35,359 nucleotides of DNA from QHWF01 sp036848175 (GTDB lineage: Bacteria > Acidobacteriota > Vicinamibacteria > Vicinamibacterales > CAVVIG01), in contig DAIUKO010000036.1 of assembly GCA_036848175.1 (NCBI GenBank), positions 1 through 35,359 of the forward strand, given 5' to 3'. Shown one piece after another: positions 30,691-35,359 of the stretch (its first letter is position 1; every line of letters starts with the position of its first letter). Made by a program: the position numbers and the translations under genes. A model generated the notes under the pieces. That model saw only the letters and a list, made by a program, of their open reading frames with translations, was not told the DNA's origin and searched no databases.

Positions 30691-32216
30691 GACCGACCGG
30701 CGGTCGAACGTTCGAGTTCAACCTCCGCCTGAAGGCAGGCACGGTCGCGCGATACCGTCGCGACGGCGAGCTTCCGCCCGCTGCGCACGAAGCTGACCGT
30801 CGCATCGCGTTTGTCGAGCGAGCCGTCGACCTCGACCTGGTCCCACCGCTCGGCGTGACCCACGTATCGGATGGTCACGTCGTAGTGCTGGCTCCAGAAA
30901 AACGGCACCGCGTCGAAACGCTCGCGGCGTCCGAGGAGGTTGCGCGCGGCCACCTGACCTTGACGCTCGGCCACGACCCAGTGCTCGATGCGGATGCGAT
31001 CTCCGGTGTGCGGGTCCGGCCACCGCGCGACGTCGCCGGCGGCGAAGATGCCCGGCGCGCTCGTTTCGAGGAATTCGTTGACGACAATGCCGCGATCGAC
31101 GGCGAGGCCCGAGCGCTCCGCGATCGCGGTCGCAGGCCGGACGCCCACGCCCATCACGACGAAATCGGCGTCGAGCGTGCGGCCGCCGCTTAGCGTCACG
31201 GTTCGTCCCGCGATCGAGGTCACCGTCTCGCCAAGATGAAAGACGACGCCGTGCGCTTCGTGAAGTGATTGAACGAAGCGTCCGATTTCCGTCCCCATGA
31301 TCCGCTCGAGCGGCACGCGCTGCGGCGCGACCACATCGACGGCGACGCCGCGGGTCCGCAGCGACGCCGACACCTCGAGGCCGATGAAGCTGGCGCCGAC
31401 GACCACGGCGTGTTTCGCCTGGGCCGCGCGTTCGACGATCGCGCGGCTGTCGGCGAACGATCGCAGATAGAGTACCTGCGGGTGGTCGGCGCCGGGAATC
31501 GGAAGCCTCACCGGATCGGCGCCGGTCGTCATCAGCAGCGCACCGAACTCACGCCGCGAGCCGTTCTCGAATACGACCGCGCGTGACTTCGCTTCGATCG
31601 ACGCCACGCGAGTTCCCAGCACGAGCTCGACGCGACGCTCGGCGTAGAGGTCGGCCGGCCACAGCGGAATCCAATCCTCCTGCGCTTCGCCCGCCAGGTA
31701 GTCCTTCGAGAGATTCGGACGATCGACCGGTGGATCCTGATCCGCGCTGATCATCGTGATCGGGCCGTCGTATCCCTCGCGCCGCAGCATGTCCGCCGCC
31801 GCGAGACCCGCGGCGCCGCCGCCGACGATCCCGACCGACGACGGCCGTTGACCGGAGGCCGCCGTTCGCACCGACTTCGGCGCCGCCGCCTTCTCGCGGA
31901 CGAACACCTTGTCACCCTGCCGCTCGACCCGCCAGCAGGCAATCGCGTCCAGCGCCGGCGCGCGCAGCGCTTCACCGGTTTCGAGGCTGAAGCATGCGTG
32001 ATGCAGCGGACAGCGCACCGTGTTCTCGACGAGGAGGCCGTCGGCGAGCGCGCCGTGATAATGCGTGCAGTGCGCGCCGACGGCGAAGAAGCGATCGCCG
32101 GCGCGCGCCAGCAACACGTCGTCGTCGCCGACGCGGCCGAGGAGCATGCCGCCGCTCGACAGCGAAGCGGCCGGCACGCCGGCGGTGAGGTCTGGTGACG
32201 ATGCCGTGTCAGACAC
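30687..32216 (-). CDS. Rieske [2Fe-2S] ferredoxin-FAD pyridine nucleotide-disulfide oxidoreductase (AIF-like)
   Basis: A 509-residue soluble redox enzyme. The N-terminal Rieske domain has complete cluster ligands Cys50/His52 (HCTHYH) and Cys69/His72 (CPLHH). After a linker near 110-125 an FAD domain starts with VGIVGGGAAGLAAADML, and a central NAD(P)H-binding fold reads VVVGASFIGLEVSASL. It has the FAD-linked APGIFAAGDVARW motif and an AIF-like reductase C-terminal domain. It resembles AIFL/ferredoxin reductase-type proteins that pass electrons from NAD(P)H to an acceptor, here possibly via its own Rieske cluster. The start GTG 32216 overlaps the dps stop by 8 bp. Confidence 0.93.
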   Translation of the reverse strand: MSDTASSPDLTAGVPAASLSSGGMLLGRVGDDDVLLARAGDRFFAVGAHCTHYHGALADGLLVENTVRCPLHHACFSLETGEALRAPALDAIACWRVERQGDKVFVREKAAAPKSVRTAASGQRPSSVGIVGGGAAGLAAADMLRREGYDGPITMISADQDPPVDRPNLSKDYLAGEAQEDWIPLWPADLYAERRVELVLGTRVASIEAKSRAVVFENGSRREFGALLMTTGADPVRLPIPGADHPQVLYLRSFADSRAIVERAAQAKHAVVVGASFIGLEVSASLRTRGVAVDVVAPQRVPLERIMGTEIGRFVQSLHEAHGVVFHLGETVTSIAGRTVTLSGGRTLDADFVVMGVGVRPATAIAERSGLAVDRGIVVNEFLETSAPGIFAAGDVARWPDPHTGDRIRIEHWVVAERQGQVAARNLLGRRERFDAVPFFWSQHYDVTIRYVGHAERWDQVEVDGSLDKRDATVSFVRSGRKLAVATVSRDRACLQAEVELERSTAGRS

Positions 32217-32793
32217 GGACCACCGGCGCGTCTACGACGTGCTCCGCGAGAAACCACACCTGCAGCTCGTTGCGCCGGATCACCTCGCTGACGAGCACGT
32301 CGTTCGTCCCATCGTCGCCGCTCTCGGCGGCGCGGCGCGCCATCGCACGAGCTTCCTTCAGGACGATCTCGTGCGCATGCAGGAGCCGCGAGATCTGAAC
32401 CGGAACTTCCTCGCGGCCCTTGGGCGCTCGCGGGATCAGCGTCGTCTCGGCGACGTCTGGCGCCATGGCGATGCTGACGCCGCCGAGCAGCTGAATCCGC
32501 TCGGCGAGCGTATCGACCAGCTCGTTCTGCTCGCCGGCATGTTTGTCGAACAGCAGGTGGAGTTGATAGAACGTGTGCCCGGTGACCTGCCAATGATGTT
32601 TCTTGTACAGGTCGCGCAGCGTGATCGTGTCGGCGAGCACCTGATTCAGGTTCTCGACCGCTTCCTTGCACGCGCTTTCCGGGAGCGCGAGCGGCATCTT
32701 CACGAGATGGCCGAACGGTTGAATCTCGTGCGCCTGTTGATGCGCGAGCGGCGTCGCGCGCGCGAGAATGGCTTCAGCATCGAGCGTCTTCAT
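32209..32793 (-). CDS. dps: Dps-family DNA-protection / mini-ferritin protein
   Basis: A 194-residue Dps-like ferritin-fold protein. The ferroxidase-site pattern is visible: LYKKHHWQVTGHTFYQLHLL then FDKHAGEQNELVDTLAERI, with His, Asp and Glu at the family positions. Dps proteins oxidise ferrous iron with peroxide and often bind DNA. The N-terminal extension (about 40 residues, HQQAHEIQPFGHLVKMPL) is somewhat longer than in minimal forms. ATG 32793, with AAGGAG-type sequence upstream. It lies 22 bp behind the alpha/beta hydrolase and overlaps the Rieske-FAD gene. Confidence 0.93.
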   Translation of the reverse strand: MKTLDAEAILARATPLAHQQAHEIQPFGHLVKMPLALPESACKEAVENLNQVLADTITLRDLYKKHHWQVTGHTFYQLHLLFDKHAGEQNELVDTLAERIQLLGGVSIAMAPDVAETTLIPRAPKGREEVPVQISRLLHAHEIVLKEARAMARRAAESGDDGTNDVLVSEVIRRNELQVWFLAEHVVDAPVVRV

Positions 32794-32815
32794 GGCGCAG
32801 CTCCTTCGACGAACC

Positions 32816-33667
32816 TCAGCCCTTGATGAAGGCGAGAAGATCCTGGTTGATCAGATCCTTGTTCACGGTGCACATACCGTGCGACAGACCTGGGTACACT
32901 TTCAACGTCGATCCCTTGACCAGCTTCGCTGACAACTTCGCGGAATCGTCAATCGGCACAATCTGATCATCGTCTCCGTGCATGATCAGCGTCGGGACGT
33001 CCATCTTCTTGAGGTCCTCGGTGAAATCGGTTTCCGAGAAGGCCTTGATGCAGTCGATGACGCCCTTGAAGCCGGCCTGCATCCCCTGGAGCCAGAACGT
33101 ATCGCGCACTCCCTGCGAGACCTTCGCGCCAGGACGGTTGAAGCCGTAGAACGGCATCGTCAGGTCCATGAAGAATTGGGATCGATCGGCGAGCACGCCG
33201 GCGCGGATGCCGTCGAACACCTCCATCGGCAGCCCGCCGGGATTCGAAGCGGTCTTCAGCATCAGCGGCGGGACGGCGCCGATCAACACGGCCTTCGCGA
33301 CGCGCGCGCTGCCGTGGCGTCCGATGTAGCGCGCCACTTCGCCGCCGCCGGTGGAGTGTCCGACGTGAATCGCGTGCTGGAGATCGAGCGCTTGAGTCAG
33401 TGCCGCGAGATCGTCGGCGTAGGTGTCCATGTCGTTGCCGTTCCACGGCTGGCTCGATCGGCCGTGGCCGCGGCGATCGTGCGCGATGCAGCGGTATCCC
33501 TTGAGACCGAGGAACACCATCTGATCCTCCCAGGCATCCGCGCAAAGCGGCCAGCCGTGGCTGAACACGATCGGTTGTCCGCTGCCCCAATCCTTGTAGT
33601 AAATCTGCGTGCCGTCTGCCGTCGTGATCGTGTTGCGCTTCACATCTCCGGTTGTGACCATCGCCAT
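32816..33667 (-). CDS. Alpha/beta hydrolase (non-haem chloroperoxidase/esterase type)
   Basis: A 283-residue alpha/beta hydrolase of the cofactor-free haloperoxidase/arylesterase group. Visible are QIYYKDWGSGQPIVFSHGWP (oxyanion HG), CIAHDRRGHGRSSQPW, nucleophile GHSTGGGE, acid in MHGDDDQIVPI and histidine in GLSHGMCTV. It has no signal peptide, so it is probably cytosolic. The preferred natural reaction (ester hydrolysis or perhydrolysis) cannot be read off. It starts at ATG 33667 behind AAAGGAG. It is the first gene of the operon with Dps, Rieske-FAD and GNAT, pointing to an oxidative-stress setting. Confidence 0.93.
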   Translation of the reverse strand: MAMVTTGDVKRNTITTADGTQIYYKDWGSGQPIVFSHGWPLCADAWEDQMVFLGLKGYRCIAHDRRGHGRSSQPWNGNDMDTYADDLAALTQALDLQHAIHVGHSTGGGEVARYIGRHGSARVAKAVLIGAVPPLMLKTASNPGGLPMEVFDGIRAGVLADRSQFFMDLTMPFYGFNRPGAKVSQGVRDTFWLQGMQAGFKGVIDCIKAFSETDFTEDLKKMDVPTLIMHGDDDQIVPIDDSAKLSAKLVKGSTLKVYPGLSHGMCTVNKDLINQDLLAFIKG

Positions 33668-33815
33668 GGTGTCGCTCCTTTCGAAACGATCACTCTATGA
33701 GAAATGGCGCGATGGATCCTGACCTGTGCGTTTTCTTTTTTAAGGCGATGCGATTGCACCCCGTTAACCAGTCGCTGTTTCGCCATACATTCGCCGCCGA
33801 CGCTCATCCTTATAT

Positions 33816-34139
33816 ATGATTCGGTCGACGCTCAGCGCCACGTGGAGTCCGGCGGAAGCCGCGGCCGCCAGGATGTCTTTCGATCAGGCCGTTGCCGCGA
33901 TCGGCGAGCAGTCGGACGACTACGCGCGGCGCCTCGACGCCTGGACCGACGCAGACTTCCGACAGGAGGTCGATATGTTCGGCCGGAAGTTTTCGCGCGG
34001 ACTGCTCGTCATCACGCTCGTCCTCAACGGCCACGCGGCGTACCGCACGCAGCTGTTCCTGTATCTCAAAGCCTGCGGGCGTGAAGAGCTGAGCACGGTG
34101 AACCTGTGGGCCGGCGCCAACATGCCGGCCCCGATCTAG
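33816..34139 (+). CDS. DinB-like protein, short at the N-terminus
   Basis: A 107-residue protein resembling the C-terminal part of DinB-superfamily four-helix proteins (GLLVITLVLNGHAAYRTQLF, FLYLKACGREELSTVNLWAG). Typical DinB proteins are about 150-170 residues, so the first helix with its metal ligand is missing or very divergent. The ATG at 33816 follows TTATAT directly, possibly a -10 of a leaderless mRNA; a second ATG at 33873 (MSFDQAV) would be shorter still. It could be a remnant or a compact variant. Confidence 0.6.
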   Translation: MIRSTLSATWSPAEAAAARMSFDQAVAAIGEQSDDYARRLDAWTDADFRQEVDMFGRKFSRGLLVITLVLNGHAAYRTQLFLYLKACGREELSTVNLWAGANMPAPI

Positions 34140-34210
34140 CGCGTCGTTCGCGGCGAGCCAGGCAACGTTTTGATCGGTCGGACCGTCTATGTTCCGAGTC
34201 AGGAACCGCG

Positions 34211-35359
34211 ATGCGCCATGAGCTCCGCTACGCGCTGCGCTCGCTGAAGAGCAATCCATCGTTCGCCGCGATCGCGGTGCTGACGCTGGCGCTCGGCATC
34301 GGCGCGAACACGGCGATGTTCAGCGTCGTCAACGGCGTTCTGCTGCGGCCGCTCGATTATCCCAACGCCTCTCGCATCGTGCAGCTGAACACCTCCTACC
34401 CGCAAAGAGGCCGCTCGATCCCGCGTCTGACCGGACCCGACGTCGTCGACGTCCGCGCGAGTGCGTCGGCACTGGAGCAGGTGAGCTTCTACTCCGGCGG
34501 CGAGCTCGGCGTGCAGATGGCCGATCACGCCGAGTTCGTCGGCACCTACCTCGTCACGCCGAATTTCTTCTCGGTCTTCGGTGTCGTCCCGGTCTTCGGG
34601 CGTGGGTTCGACGTCGCTGGAGCAAATGTCGCGCAGCCCGCCGCGATCGTCAGCCTGCCGTTCGCGCAGCGCAACTTCGGCTCGGGCGCCGCGGCACTCG
34701 GCCAGACGCTGCACATGGAAGGTATCGCCTACGACATCGTCGGCGTCGTGCCGGCGGATTTCCGATTTCCAGTCTCCAGAGCGGCGCACGTGTGGCTCGC
34801 GGTTTCTCCGCAGCCGTCGAGCATGGAGCGGACCGCGTACAACTATCGGGCCGTCGCGCTCCTGAAGCCGGGCGTGTCGCTCGATGCGGCCAACACCGAG
34901 CTCAAGACGATCGGCGCGCGTCTGCAAGCGGCGTTTCCCGACGCCAACAAGGACAAGACATTTCTGGCCGTTCCGCTGCAGGAGCAGCTGGTCGGGCCGG
35001 TCCGCGCCACGCTGTACTTCTTGATGGGCGCCGTCTCGCTGGTCCTGCTGATTGCGTGTGCCAACGTCGCCAACCTGCTCCTGGCGCGCGCCACCGCACG
35101 GCAGCGCGAGATGGCGCTGCGCGCCGCGCTCGGCGCGAGTCGGACCGCCATCGCGCGCCAGCTGCTGGTGGAGAGCGGCGTCATTGCCCTCGGCGGCGGC
35201 GCGCTGGGATTGCTGCTGGCGTACGGCGGCACGCGCGTGCTGACCGGCGCGACGGCACAGCAGGTCGGATTGCCGCGAGTCGCCGACATCGAGGTGAACT
35301 GGACCGTGTTCGTGTTTGCGATGAGCGTATCGCTCGTCGCGAGTTTCGTGTTCGGCATG
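34211..35359 (+). CDS. FtsX/MacB-type ABC transporter permease (acidobacterial family), 3' part outside window
   Basis: The first 383 codons of a large permease, open to the window end. It begins MRHELRYALRSLKSNPSFAA and the hydrophobic LTLALGIGANTAMFSVVNGV, typical of the large acidobacterial permeases. A MacB-type periplasmic core follows (GTYLVTPNFFSVFGVVPVFG, YDIVGVVPADFRFP), then the first FtsX core with LVLLIACANVANLLLARA and ATARQREMALRAALGASRTA. The whole protein is normally about 800 residues with two FtsX cores and works with a separate ATPase in export or lipoprotein handling; the substrate is unknown. ATG 34211 follows AGGAA at seven bases. Apparent minus-strand frames here are shadows. 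Confidence 0.95.
   Translation, partial: MRHELRYALRSLKSNPSFAAIAVLTLALGIGANTAMFSVVNGVLLRPLDYPNASRIVQLNTSYPQRGRSIPRLTGPDVVDVRASASALEQVSFYSGGELGVQMADHAEFVGTYLVTPNFFSVFGVVPVFGRGFDVAGANVAQPAAIVSLPFAQRNFGSGAAALGQTLHMEGIAYDIVGVVPADFRFPVSRAAHVWLAVSPQPSSMERTAYNYRAVALLKPGVSLDAANTELKTIGARLQAAFPDANKDKTFLAVPLQEQLVGPVRATLYFLMGAVSLVLLIACANVANLLLARATARQREMALRAALGASRTAIARQLLVESGVIALGGGALGLLLAYGGTRVLTGATAQQVGLPRVADIEVNWTVFVFAMSVSLVASFVFGM

Noticed and set aside
33728..33745. T-rich run (TTTTCTTTTTTAA) between the hydrolase and DinB-like genes
   Set aside because: No stem precedes it on either strand and both flanking genes point away, so it is not an intrinsic terminator.
1..35359. tRNA, rRNA, CRISPR, insertion sequence, integrase or phage genes
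   Set aside because: I looked through the intergenic stretches and proteins and saw no cloverleaf-like sequence, regular repeat-spacer array, transposase or recombinase motif; a covariance-model search could still find small RNAs.

Overview
The window is 35.4 kb of high-GC bacterial DNA with about 29 genes and a 100-N scaffold gap. It holds no rRNA, tRNA, CRISPR array, phage gene or transposase that I can see. The gene types point to an Acidobacteriota genome, probably of the Vicinamibacteria kind. These are the large acidobacterial FtsX/MacB-type permease, OmpR-type winged-helix domains fused to unusual partners, an exosortase K-like enzyme beside a VIT/VWA protein, and ECF sigma factors next to DGPF/YCII proteins. 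The taxonomy is inference from gene content, and an assembly scar at the gap suggests a short-read, possibly metagenomic, assembly.

Layout. 1-3.4 kb: an ECF42-type sigma factor (cut by the window edge) with its DGPF/YCII partner, a lipoprotein, a broken peptidase-like fragment at the gap, a STAS protein, and a second DGPF/YCII gene coupled to trmO. Three sites of the form TGTCGA-N16/17-CGWM lie before the two YCII genes and the STAS gene, so this looks like a small ECF42 regulon. 4.2-7.6 kb: a periplasmic PQQ dehydrogenase followed by a di-haem cytochrome fused to a Pgl-type lactonase propeller, which reads as an oxidise/transfer/hydrolyse module. 7.6-10.9 kb: a lipoprotein, then a VIT/VWA protein with a sorting-signal-like tail overlapping an exosortase K-like gene. 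11.1-13.2 kb: an SdpI-like membrane protein with a probably leaderless promoter and a GT-A-like glycosyltransferase. 13.2-14.8 kb: a Tat-exported protein of unknown function divergent from a second ECF sigma factor. 14.7-19.4 kb: a winged-helix/alpha-beta hydrolase fusion with a small upstream partner, divergent from a 1018-residue winged-helix/AAA/TPR regulator. 19.5-21.7 kb: a secreted protein with a dockerin-like loop and a flavin amine oxidase.

21.9-30.1 kb is a storage-polymer locus. Glycogen phosphorylase and phosphoglucomutase run left, and an exopolyphosphatase-like Ppx/HD protein and polyphosphate kinase run right, from a 313-bp shared control region. 30.1-33.7 kb: a leftward run of overlapping genes (alpha/beta hydrolase, Dps, Rieske-FAD oxidoreductase, GNAT acetyltransferase) that looks like a stress operon, met by a small convergent membrane ORF. 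The window ends with a short DinB-like gene and the first 383 codons of the FtsX/MacB-type permease.

The points most worth following are the ECF42 promoter set, the cytochrome-lactonase fusion behind the PQQ dehydrogenase, the exosortase/VIT pair, and the hydrolase-fused winged-helix regulator.
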